A program made the position numbers and the translations under genes. The notes beneath the pieces were generated by a model. That model was not told the origin of the DNA and did no database searches. It saw only the letters and a list, made by a program, of their open reading frames with translations. From Desulfotignum sp. (GTDB taxonomy: Bacteria > Desulfobacterota > Desulfobacteria > Desulfobacterales > Desulfobacteraceae): a stretch of DNA of 32,683 nucleotides. The stretch covers positions 1-32,683 of the forward strand of contig JAABSB010000022.1 of the NCBI GenBank assembly GCA_011390615.1. Direction: 5' to 3'. Positions 8,202 through 15,602 of this stretch are shown here, one piece after another. The stretch's first letter is position 1, and every line of letters begins with the position of its first letter.

Positions 8202-9929
8202 TCATCCTTTGAGTTTTTTGATATTGTCCCTGGCAAAGTCAATGGTCGGATCGATTTCAAGGGCCATTTCATAGAATTTTACTGCCAGCGCGGTTTCCCC
8301 CAGTTCCCGGTAATTGGAACCGATATTGGCATAGTTGATGGCCTGGGACGGGTCAATCTCCAGGGCATTTTCAAAACAGGTGATGGCTTTGTGGTGGTTT
8401 TTCTGCATGAAATGACAGACCCCCATGGTGTTGAGCAGGTCCGGCCGCTGGGGGTCAACCGCCAGTCCTTTTTCACAGGTGACGACCGCCCTTTCATACA
8501 GGCCCAGATCCTTGAGACAGGCCCCCATGTGGGAACAGATGTCCGGCAGGTTCATGCGGGCCGGTTCTCTTTCCAGAGCGGTTTCAAATGCCTGGAGGGC
8601 CGTGTGCAGGTCACCCAGGGTATTGTACACCAGTCCTTTGTAAAAACTGGTGTAATATTGGTCTGGCAGGGCCTGTTCCAAGGCATCCAGATTGTCCAGG
8701 GCCTGAATGGGATCCAGGGTTTCGGTGATGAGCCTGGCTGAAAACATGCCCACGCTGGCAGATGCTGCCCGCTCTCTGAAATGGGCCCCCGGCATGATGG
8801 TGTAAAAGGCCGGGATATCCAGATCCTGGTGGCGGGTGTCAATGGCCAGGATCTGATAATCTTTTTTGCCCAGGGTGGCAATGAGATTTTCCACCTCCAC
8901 CCGGATATTGGGGTCTGACAGGTCCGGCAGATCAGACATATCCTTCATGGTCTCAGGATGGGTGATAAAGGCGGCATCTGCAATGCTGGTGAACTTGGGC
9001 AGGCCAGAGGCCACATAACTGGATCCGGAATTGAAATCCCCTGCCAGCTGGGCCACCTCGGTCAGGGCCCGGCCCATGGCTTTCTGGGGATCAGGCGCGG
9101 TGCCTGCGGTCCACACGATTTCACTTTTTTCCGGAAACGTGGCAGGATCCCAGGCCAGAACAGCGATGGTGGGAATGCCCGTGTCCAGGGAAAAATCTGA
9201 TGCATGCACCTGAATACCGCAGTTTTTGTATTTGGCCAGCATCTCCTGCACCAGAGGATCGGTGAAGGTGTCCAGATGGATGCCCGGGACAGCAAGGTTT
9301 CCGTGGCTCACCAGAGAAGAGGTATGCCGCTCCACCAGTTCGCAGATACCCTGGATTAAAGCCTCTTCATTGCAGTTGCCGGCACAGGGCCCATTGAATT
9401 CATTGATCATGTAAAACCAGGAAAAGGGAATGAGCACTTCTTTGCCCAGGGTCAGGTTATATCCTGTGGTCCATTGCAGTTTCAGGCTGTCAAATATGGG
9501 TTTGACCCTGTGGGCATCACCTGCATTGTCATGCACGGACCGGATGATCTGAGCAAAGGGCAGGATGTTTTCTCCCAGGTCCGCTGCCCGGGCAGAAAAA
9601 AAGTTACTTTTTTTGTTCACGAAGGAAAAAAAACTGAACCGTTCGGCCAGCTCCATGACAGCACTGGCTTCCGACTGGGCCGGGGTGCCGCCTTTTCCCA
9701 TCTGCTTGCTGGTGCCGATAACCTGCCTGGCATCCACACCGCATTCACTGAAAAACACCGGAATGTCCAGGCGGCCGTTGTCAATGCGCCGGGTCCGGCT
9801 TAGAATATCCAGCCGGGTTCCAGCCGCCTTTTTTCTGAACAGGTCCACGGTTTTTTCTGGCGAGATGATTTTGTCCTGGTCATAGGTGTAGCCTTTTACC
9901 GCGTCCGTGAGTTCGATGGCATATGTCAT
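8202..9929 (-). CDS. YcaO-family ATP-dependent protein fused to C-terminal TPR repeats
   Basis: The 575-residue protein has a YcaO domain at about 60-400. It includes the ATP/Mg-binding glutamate runs QSEASAVMELAERFS (about 85-99) and NEEALIQGICELVERH (about 187-202), plus ALTEVAQL near 288. Residues about 425-565 form about four TPR units, for example AITCFENALEIDPSQAINYANIG. YcaO enzymes phosphorylate peptide amide oxygens to make azolines, thioamides or amidines. The E. coli founder is linked to RimO-dependent ribosomal protein S12 methylthiolation. The proline-rich C terminus of azoline-forming enzymes is absent; this one ends KKLKG. No precursor peptide or TfuA partner is seen nearby. 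A MOSC-domain gene lies 98 bp upstream on the same strand. The substrate is therefore unknown; the TPRs could bind a protein target. Confidence 0.88.
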   Translation of the reverse strand: MTYAIELTDAVKGYTYDQDKIISPEKTVDLFRKKAAGTRLDILSRTRRIDNGRLDIPVFFSECGVDARQVIGTSKQMGKGGTPAQSEASAVMELAERFSFFSFVNKKSNFFSARAADLGENILPFAQIIRSVHDNAGDAHRVKPIFDSLKLQWTTGYNLTLGKEVLIPFSWFYMINEFNGPCAGNCNEEALIQGICELVERHTSSLVSHGNLAVPGIHLDTFTDPLVQEMLAKYKNCGIQVHASDFSLDTGIPTIAVLAWDPATFPEKSEIVWTAGTAPDPQKAMGRALTEVAQLAGDFNSGSSYVASGLPKFTSIADAAFITHPETMKDMSDLPDLSDPNIRVEVENLIATLGKKDYQILAIDTRHQDLDIPAFYTIMPGAHFRERAASASVGMFSARLITETLDPIQALDNLDALEQALPDQYYTSFYKGLVYNTLGDLHTALQAFETALEREPARMNLPDICSHMGACLKDLGLYERAVVTCEKGLAVDPQRPDLLNTMGVCHFMQKNHHKAITCFENALEIDPSQAINYANIGSNYRELGETALAVKFYEMALEIDPTIDFARDNIKKLKG

Positions 9930-10027
9930 GAAAATCTCTTTGTATCCAAAAGGTTATGGTTTACACAAATATGCCGGCCGGCATTGGAAAAGCATTTGAA
10001 AAAGGGAGCTGCTGGTCCTGGCATCTG

Positions 10028-10459
10028 TTATTTCACAAGGGTTACCGCATCACCCACCCGGATTGTTCCACTGGTAAGAATTTTTGCAAACACCCCTTCT
10101 TTGGGCATGATGCAGTCTCCGGTGCGGTAAAAAATGGCACATTTTTTGTGGCATTCTTTACCGATCTGGGTGATTTCCACAAGGGTTTTCTTCCCCAGCC
10201 GTACCTGCTGTCCGATTTTCTGGGTTTTCCAGTCAATGCCGGTAGTGGCGATATTTTCGGCAAAATCCCCGAACTGCAGAACAAACGTTTCGGTGCTGAC
10301 AGCATCAATGCTTTCAGCCGCCAGAAAACTGATCTGCCGGTGCCAGTTTCCGGCATGGGCATCCCCTTTGATGCCATGGTTTTCAACCAGTTCTGCCTGG
10401 TCAATGCACTGCTTAGTGGTGCCTTTTTTTTTGCTCATGGCAATGGAAACTATTTTCAC
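10028..10459 (-). CDS. MOSC-domain protein (small, stand-alone)
   Basis: This 143-residue protein is a single MOSC domain, the fold of the molybdenum cofactor sulfurase C terminus and of YiiM-type proteins. It shows the family pattern NHGIKGDAHAGNWHRQIS near residues 27-44 and a cysteine-rich segment GKECHKKCAIFYRTGDC. In related MOSC proteins a conserved cysteine in this region carries sulfur or contacts the molybdenum cofactor. Translation should begin at the GTG at 10457-10459, which has a good GGAAGGACC ribosome-binding site; no ATG fits as well. Stand-alone MOSC proteins of this size are often found near molybdopterin genes, but none is present here. The next gene downstream is the YcaO-TPR protein. 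Confidence 0.85.
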   Translation of the reverse strand: MKIVSIAMSKKKGTTKQCIDQAELVENHGIKGDAHAGNWHRQISFLAAESIDAVSTETFVLQFGDFAENIATTGIDWKTQKIGQQVRLGKKTLVEITQIGKECHKKCAIFYRTGDCIMPKEGVFAKILTSGTIRVGDAVTLVK

Positions 10460-10495
10460 GGTCCTTCCTTTTTTGTTTTTTCAATACAGGCAGGC

Positions 10496-10525
10496 TTTAT
10501 ATCACATTGTGGCAGTAAATTTCAA
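10496..10525 (-). promoter_or_regulatory. Predicted sigma70-type promoter for the MOSC (and perhaps YcaO) gene
   Basis: On the minus strand TTGAAA (10520-10525) is followed after 18 bp by TATAAA (10496-10501), about 37 bp before the GTG start. This suggests the MOSC gene is transcribed independently of the anti-sigma gene just upstream. Confidence 0.5.
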
Positions 10526-10559
10526 TACCAAATACCCCCTGCCAGACAGAGAAGACAGG

Positions 10560-10880
10560 TTATTTTTTTGCTGGTCTGTTCCGGGATTGTCCGTTAACAG
10601 GGATGGGCGCTGCAGGTTTGTCCACAGCGGTTGTCCGGGGAAAAGGGTTTGTTTTTGAAAAAAAAGCCGCATCAATGTGCTGGTTGATTTTTTTTGCAAG
10701 ACCAGGCGGCATTTTCTGCAGGGTAAAGGCCTGCTGTATACAGGCTTCAAGGCAGGTGTCCATGTCATATAACTGCCTGCAGACGTCACATTCCTGGATA
10801 TGGGCCAGTATACCGGGATTCTGCACCTGTTTATTCTTTGATGGGTTTTGCAGCCAGATAAAAAAGTCGTTACAGTTCAT
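10560..10880 (-). CDS. Soluble zinc-type (ZAS) anti-sigma factor
   Basis: This 106-residue protein starts 3 bp after the ECF sigma gene ends and is almost certainly co-transcribed with it. Residues 27-34 (HIQECDVC) match the H-x3-C-x2-C zinc-binding motif of the ZAS anti-sigma family. Such proteins hold an ECF sigma factor inactive, often until a redox or metal signal releases zinc. There is no transmembrane helix, so it should sense something in the cytoplasm. Three more cysteines (C3, C43, C47) are available. The C-terminal 35 residues are proline- and lysine-rich and look disordered. Confidence 0.75.
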   Translation of the reverse strand: MNCNDFFIWLQNPSKNKQVQNPGILAHIQECDVCRQLYDMDTCLEACIQQAFTLQKMPPGLAKKINQHIDAAFFSKTNPFPRTTAVDKPAAPIPVNGQSRNRPAKK

Positions 10881-10883
10881 GGG

Positions 10884-11462
10884 TCAGGTATGTTCCGGTG
10901 TGCTGTTTATGTGGGGGATGGTTTTCCCGCTGTTTTTCAATTGTTTCAACAATTTTATCTTTAATGCCTCCTTTGCCCTGTTCAGTCTGGACATCACCGT
11001 TCCAATGGGAATATCAAGGGTGCTGGCAATGTCTTTGTACAGCATATCATCCATATAATACAAGATCAAAATTTCTTTGTATTTTACGGGCAGCTGGTCT
11101 ATGGCATTATTCACTGTTCTGGTGTCAACTGCCTCTTCCAGCAGTGTGTCCGCTCCGTTTCTTTGCGTTTCAGACTTGAGGAATGCAATGTAGTCACTTT
11201 TCTGGAGCTGCTGCCTGACATTGTCTTTCTGGCAGGTTTTCAAAAAATTATTGCGCAGAATTCTCAACAGCCAGGGCTTGCATTTGGCTGGATCCTTGAG
11301 CTGGGAAAATTTGTGGAAAGCCATCATAAATGTTTCCTGAACAATATCTTCCGCATCAAATACATTGCCTGTGTATTTAAGGGCCACATTGTATAAAAGC
11401 TTCATATGGGGATATGTCAGCTTTTTAAACTGGCTTTGGTCTGTTTTTGTCTTCCATATCAT
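10884..11462 (-). CDS. ECF-type RNA polymerase sigma factor
   Basis: The 192-residue protein has the two-domain ECF layout. Region 2 includes NVFDAEDIVQETFMMAF (about 33-49), which covers the -10 binding helix. Region 4 includes IDQLPVKYKEILILYYMDDM and the -35 binding helix-turn-helix KDIASTLDIPIGTVMSRLNRAK near 143-164. It redirects RNA polymerase to a small regulon. The ATG at 11460-11462 is preceded by CAGGAT. An ECF-style promoter and a long inverted repeat lie upstream, suggesting autoregulation. The adjacent anti-sigma gene should control its activity. Regulon members cannot be named from this window. Confidence 0.92.
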   Translation of the reverse strand: MIWKTKTDQSQFKKLTYPHMKLLYNVALKYTGNVFDAEDIVQETFMMAFHKFSQLKDPAKCKPWLLRILRNNFLKTCQKDNVRQQLQKSDYIAFLKSETQRNGADTLLEEAVDTRTVNNAIDQLPVKYKEILILYYMDDMLYKDIASTLDIPIGTVMSRLNRAKEALKIKLLKQLKNSGKTIPHINSTPEHT

Positions 11463-11466
11463 GTTA

Positions 11467-11512
11467 TCATATCCTGACTTCGCCTCCTGGACCTAAGATA
11501 ATCAGGATATGA
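11467..11512. promoter_or_regulatory. 11-bp inverted repeat immediately upstream of the ECF sigma gene
   Basis: TCATATCCTGA (11467-11477) and TCAGGATATGA (11502-11512) are perfect reverse complements separated by 24 bp. The near arm reaches to within 5 bp of the sigma ATG and contains its GGAT. A hairpin in the mRNA could mask the ribosome-binding site, or the arms could be operator half-sites. Confidence 0.6.
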
Positions 11513-11535
11513 ATCAAATCAATTGCTTTTTATCA

Positions 11536-11564
11536 TATGACCGGTATGGACACTGTTTTATTCC
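11536..11564 (-). promoter_or_regulatory. Possible ECF-type autoregulatory promoter
   Basis: On the minus strand GGAATAA (11558-11564) is followed after 16 bp by GTCATA (11536-11541). This resembles RpoE-like promoters (GGAACTT-N16-GTCTAA). It lies between the CDF gene stop and the sigma gene. Confidence 0.3.
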
Positions 11565-11570
11565 ACGATT

Positions 11571-12452
11571 TTACTGTGCCGGTTCCAGGTGAACCATCAC
11601 CTCAATGATATTGGATTTGTTGTTCATCAAGGTTTCTTTTACTGCCTCGGAGATGTCATGGCCCTGCTGGACAGTGATCTGACCGTCCACCTCCAGATGC
11701 AGATCAATATAAAATGCGCCGCCTGTTTTCCTGGATCTGAGCCTGTGCACCCCTCTGACATGGGGGATATTTTCGATAAGGGTGCGGATACGTACCATCT
11801 CCTGCTGGGACATGCCTGCATCCACCAGTTCAGCTATGCTTCCCCCCAGAATTTCACATCCCACCTTGATGATAAAAACCGACACAAGGAGGGCTCCCAC
11901 CGGGTCCAGAAACGCCAGTTTCGGATTGATGAGCCCGGCGGTCACCGCCACCAGGACCGGAATGGATGACAATGCATCTGTCCGGTGGTGCCAGGCATTG
12001 GCTTTAAGAGAAGATGCCCCGTTTTTTACCCCGGCCGTATAAGTGATCCTGAAAAGGATCTCCTTGACAATGAGAGACAGGACAGGGGCCAGTATCACCA
12101 TTGGGTGCAGTTTTGTTTCCACAGGGCGCATCAGGGAAATGATGGCGTTATAGCCGATGCCGGCTGCCACAACAAGCAGGATAAGGCTGATGGAAATGGT
12201 GACAAAGGATTCGATTTTCTGATGGCCGAAGGGATGGCATGCATCAGGCGGGGCTGTCCAGTAACGGACACCGAACAGTATCACCACATCTGATCCGGTA
12301 TCGGAAAAACTGTGCAGGGCATCTGCCACCACTGCCTGGCTGCTGCCTGCAATGCCCATGACCAGCTTGATCAGGGACAGGAGCACATTGGCCCAAAGGC
12401 CGATCCAGGTGACTTTTTCAATATTTTTTCTGGTCTGGTTTTGTGTGTTCAT
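11571..12452 (-). CDS. Cation diffusion facilitator (CDF) divalent-metal exporter
   Basis: The 293-residue membrane protein has about six transmembrane helices and a C-terminal cytoplasmic domain typical of the family. Metal-site residues are visible in TM2 (ADALHSFSDTGSD; H47 and D51) and TM5 (AWHHRTDALSS; H155 and D159). The HPFGHQKIE loop is characteristic of this branch. CDF proteins export Zn, Fe, Mn, Co or Cd in exchange for protons. Two histidine-aspartate pairs would fit zinc, but selectivity is an inference. Its ATG overlaps the mutY stop codon in ATGA, so it is translated from the same message. A metal link to the neighbouring zinc anti-sigma factor is possible but unproven. Confidence 0.93.
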   Translation of the reverse strand: MNTQNQTRKNIEKVTWIGLWANVLLSLIKLVMGIAGSSQAVVADALHSFSDTGSDVVILFGVRYWTAPPDACHPFGHQKIESFVTISISLILLVVAAGIGYNAIISLMRPVETKLHPMVILAPVLSLIVKEILFRITYTAGVKNGASSLKANAWHHRTDALSSIPVLVAVTAGLINPKLAFLDPVGALLVSVFIIKVGCEILGGSIAELVDAGMSQQEMVRIRTLIENIPHVRGVHRLRSRKTGGAFYIDLHLEVDGQITVQQGHDISEAVKETLMNNKSNIIEVMVHLEPAQ

Positions 12453-13585
12453 GTCTGTTTCCTGGATATCACAGATCGGTCAATCAAGGGGATGAATTTA
12501 CGGTTGGCGGTTGGAAATGCAAGCCTGTGGATGTTTTCAGGCGCAATCCACTTGTGGTCAATGGGGCCGTCCAATACCACATCCCCTGATATATAATCAC
12601 AGTAAAATATATCCATTTCAATCTTAAAATGGGTATAGGCATGCCTGACATGGGTCAGAAATGAAACAATCCTGACATCAAGGCCGGTTTCTTCTTTGAT
12701 TTCCCTGATACAGGCATCTTCTGCACTTTCCTTGTTTTTTCTTTTGCCCCCGGGAAATTCCCATAATCCCCCCAGAAGGCCGTCCAGTTTTCTTCGGGTT
12801 ACCAGGACCCTGCCCGCTTTTATGACAATGCCGGTGCTGATGTGGTGGCAGGGGATTTTTTTTGCTTTCAGCCGCAGCGGATAGCGGGAAACCTGACAGC
12901 CTGCCAGAGCCAGGCAGGGGTGTGCCAGGGGGCACCTGCCGCAGTCAGGGGCCGACGGTGTGCAGACGAGGGCCCCGAGTTCCATGAGGGCCTGGTTGAA
13001 ACTGCCCGGATCTGTCCGGTCCACAAGGGTGTCTGCAACGGCCTTGAAACGGGTGTGGGCAGAGGACTGGTTCACCGGGATATCCAGGCATAACAGCCGA
13101 GCCAGCACCCGTTTTACATTGGCATCCACCACTGCATGGACCTGGTTGAATGCCATACTCATCACGGCTGATGCAATATAATCCCCAACCCCGGGCAGGG
13201 CTTTGAAATCGGAAAACCGGTGCGGGATACGTCCGTCCATGTGCTGTACCACCTGCTGAGCCGCCTTGTGCAGGTTTCTGGCCCTGGCATAATACCCCAA
13301 CCCTTCCCAGGATTTGAGCACCTTTTCCAGATCAGCCCGGGCCAGGCTCTCCAGGGTGGGAAACCTGTCCACAAAAGCCAGAAAATAGGGCACGGCTGTT
13401 TTTACCTGGGTTTGCTGGAGCATCACCTCTGATACCCAGATGCGGTAAGGGTCGCAACTTTCCCGCCAGGGCAGGTGCCGGTGGTGTGTGTTATACCAGT
13501 GCAAAAGGTTTTTTTGGATCAAGCCAATGTCTGCAGAGGAAAAGCCGGGGATCTGTTGGTTCATCTTGGGTTTTGGATGGGTCAT
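12449..13585 (-). CDS. mutY: A/G-specific adenine DNA glycosylase MutY
   Basis: MutY removes adenine mispaired with 8-oxoguanine in base-excision repair. The 378-residue protein has catalytic E53 (VSEVMLQQTQ), the helix-hairpin-helix ALPGVGDYIASA (129-140) and catalytic D154 in VVDANVKR. The [4Fe-4S] loop is C208-x6-C215-x2-C218-x5-C224. The C-terminal NUDIX-like domain carries a complete Nudix box (GGKRKNKESAEDACIREIKEE). Complete Nudix residues are unusual in MutY, whose C-terminal domain normally recognises 8-oxoG and is degenerate, so residual hydrolase activity may be worth testing. The gene follows the transglutaminase gene by 70 bp and overlaps the CDF gene by 4 bp. Confidence 0.96.
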   Translation of the reverse strand: MTHPKPKMNQQIPGFSSADIGLIQKNLLHWYNTHHRHLPWRESCDPYRIWVSEVMLQQTQVKTAVPYFLAFVDRFPTLESLARADLEKVLKSWEGLGYYARARNLHKAAQQVVQHMDGRIPHRFSDFKALPGVGDYIASAVMSMAFNQVHAVVDANVKRVLARLLCLDIPVNQSSAHTRFKAVADTLVDRTDPGSFNQALMELGALVCTPSAPDCGRCPLAHPCLALAGCQVSRYPLRLKAKKIPCHHISTGIVIKAGRVLVTRRKLDGLLGGLWEFPGGKRKNKESAEDACIREIKEETGLDVRIVSFLTHVRHAYTHFKIEMDIFYCDYISGDVVLDGPIDHKWIAPENIHRLAFPTANRKFIPLIDRSVISRKQT

Positions 13586-13655
13586 CTGAAATTTTCCATA
13601 TGGTCGGTGCCTGTCCAGGCTGTTGCCGGCGGATGCGTGCTGCAGGTTGGGCAGG

Positions 13656-15602
13656 TCATTGTCCGGCCTGCCTGGCAGGCGTGAACTGCTTTACCTGGTC
13701 AATGAATTGTTTTGTCAGGTTGTCTGGGCAGGTTCTGTGGAATCTGATCCGGATATATATATCTGTTATTGCGGCGGCTTCTGGTCCAAGGTCCGGTCTT
13801 TTTGCCTGCACTGTCAAAAGATAATCCATGGGTCCCTGGTCAGGCGGCCTGGCAAGGCCGATGCGGGCCAGACGTCTGCAGAAAAGGGCATAACCTGTAG
13901 CCACCGGGTCTTTTTTTCTGACACCGGACCGGTGCAGAAACATCCAGAAAAAAACAGCCACAACCATGACACTGAGGGTCAGCAATAAAAAATATACGGT
14001 CCCTGTCCCCCATGATGTGCCAAAACCCAGGCGCTGGAGCAACGCTTTCTGCTCTGAAAAAGAATATCCGGTGAACCAGGCCTCCCATGCAAGGTTCACA
14101 GCTTCCAGCATGAACCCCATTTTTTTAAAAACAGAGATGGCATCCCGGGTGGTACCGGAATAGGAAAAAGATCCGTCCGGATTCTGTTCCAGGCGGTTTG
14201 GTGACACCGCCAGGGTGGGATCGATGCGGATCCATCCCCTGTCTGAGGTATACGCCTCCACCCAGGCGTGGGCAAAGGACTGGCGGATGCTCAGGTAATT
14301 GCCGTAGGGATTGAGTTCACCTCCCAGATACCCCCCCACCACCCTGGCGGGTACCTCCTGTATATTCAGCAAAAAAGCCAGGGCACCGGCATAATGTTCA
14401 CAATACCCCTGACGGGTTTCAAAAAGAAATTCATCCATGGGATGGTCCCCGAGCCGCGGCGGGCTCAGGGTATAGGTGAAATCGTTTTCAGTAAAATAGG
14501 CCAGGATCTGCTGGATTTTTCCATGGGCATCAGCGGTTCCCTCTGCCATGGACCGGGCCAGAAGCCGGGCTTTCGGGTTATTGTCCGAATGGGTGAAAAC
14601 AGGGTCTGGTAACAGGGTGCCTGTTTTTCCATTGTTATCACCTGCCGTCCGGATGCAGGAGACCGCCTGGTAGGTTTTTTTCCGGGTCACCCGCTGCCCG
14701 GACACAAGGGTGTAACCGGCAGTCAGTTCCGCCCCGGGGGGGGCTGCAACCGGCCGGTCCAGGGCAAAGAGCCGGCGGCTTTTATGGGGTTCAAGGGTAA
14801 TGGTATGCCGTACAAGGTCCGGGCCGTTTTCCGGAACAAAAGGGATATCTCCCGGGTTGTCCGCCGGAAGCCACCGGGTGCCGTCAAACCTGTCAAATAC
14901 AATCCCACGCCAGTACAACGCATTCGGCGGTGGGAGCGCACCGTCAAATGCCACCCTGAAGGCCAGAGACTGGTCCAGGGTCATGCGGGAGATGCTGCCG
15001 AAACCAAGCCTCTCCGAGAACCCAGATCTGCCGGTTCCTGGTGCTTCCATGGAGAACAGGCCGTGCTGGAGCCGGGGAAAAACCAGAAACAGAAGAACCA
15101 TCAGCGGTATGGCCTGGGCCAGGATACGGGCTGCCAGAAAGATACTGGGCCTGTACCGTCCTTCAGGGCGGTTGATGTGTATCAGCGCAGCTGTGGTGAC
15201 AAAAACAGAGAAAAACAGGTATAAAACAATCCACAAAGATTCGGACCGGAACAAACTGGTGATGATGATAAAGTAGGTGAGCAGCACCGTGATCATCCGG
15301 TGCCGGTGGGTGGCCATTTCAAAGGGTTTGATGGCAGCCATGACCGCCATGAGGCCGACAAAGGCATCTGCATCTATCCTTACACTGAAAAAGAGCAGCA
15401 GTCCGGTTATGCCGGCAGCCGCCAGGATATGGCGCAGGATGGGTCCGGGAAGGGGCCATCCGGTTTTCAACCGCACCACCATGTATCCCCACATGAAAAC
15501 ACACCAGACAATGATCCATGCTGGCAGGTCCGGTGTGTGCGGGGCAATGGCCACCACCAGGGCAAAGATAATGGGATAAGAATGGCGGGTGTCCCGGTTC
15601 AA
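13656..15602 (-). CDS. TgpA-like membrane transglutaminase (DUF3488, transglutaminase core, DUF4129)
   Basis: The protein of about 648 residues begins with several transmembrane helices (DUF3488). A large extracytoplasmic transglutaminase-like domain follows, with the cysteine-protease-like triad C401 (RQGYCEHYA), H445 (SFAHAWVEAY) and D461 (WIRIDPT). A last transmembrane helix (YFLLLTLSVMVVAVFFWMFL) precedes a cytoplasmic DUF4129 tail. I place the start at the TTG at 15600-15602. It overlaps the DUF58 stop codon by 4 bp (TTGA), and AAAGGAGG lies just upstream. The track's ATG at 15647 has no ribosome-binding site and would overlap DUF58 by 49 bp. MoxR-DUF58-TgpA is a recurrent operon thought to act on envelope proteins; its substrate is unknown. 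Confidence 0.9.
   Translation of the reverse strand: MNRDTRHSYPIIFALVVAIAPHTPDLPAWIIVWCVFMWGYMVVRLKTGWPLPGPILRHILAAAGITGLLLFFSVRIDADAFVGLMAVMAAIKPFEMATHRHRMITVLLTYFIIITSLFRSESLWIVLYLFFSVFVTTAALIHINRPEGRYRPSIFLAARILAQAIPLMVLLFLVFPRLQHGLFSMEAPGTGRSGFSERLGFGSISRMTLDQSLAFRVAFDGALPPPNALYWRGIVFDRFDGTRWLPADNPGDIPFVPENGPDLVRHTITLEPHKSRRLFALDRPVAAPPGAELTAGYTLVSGQRVTRKKTYQAVSCIRTAGDNNGKTGTLLPDPVFTHSDNNPKARLLARSMAEGTADAHGKIQQILAYFTENDFTYTLSPPRLGDHPMDEFLFETRQGYCEHYAGALAFLLNIQEVPARVVGGYLGGELNPYGNYLSIRQSFAHAWVEAYTSDRGWIRIDPTLAVSPNRLEQNPDGSFSYSGTTRDAISVFKKMGFMLEAVNLAWEAWFTGYSFSEQKALLQRLGFGTSWGTGTVYFLLLTLSVMVVAVFFWMFLHRSGVRKKDPVATGYALFCRRLARIGLARPPDQGPMDYLLTVQAKRPDLGPEAAAITDIYIRIRFHRTCPDNLTKQFIDQVKQFTPARQAGQ

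Noticed and set aside
8202-10459. A RiPP (azoline or thioamide peptide) biosynthetic cluster around the YcaO gene.
   Set aside because: No short precursor-like ORF, dehydrogenase, TfuA or peptide exporter is near, and the YcaO protein lacks the C-terminal proline motif.
13666-13680. GCCTGCC-T-GGCAGGC palindrome taken for a terminator.
   Set aside because: It lies within the last codons of the transglutaminase gene and has no T-run on either strand.
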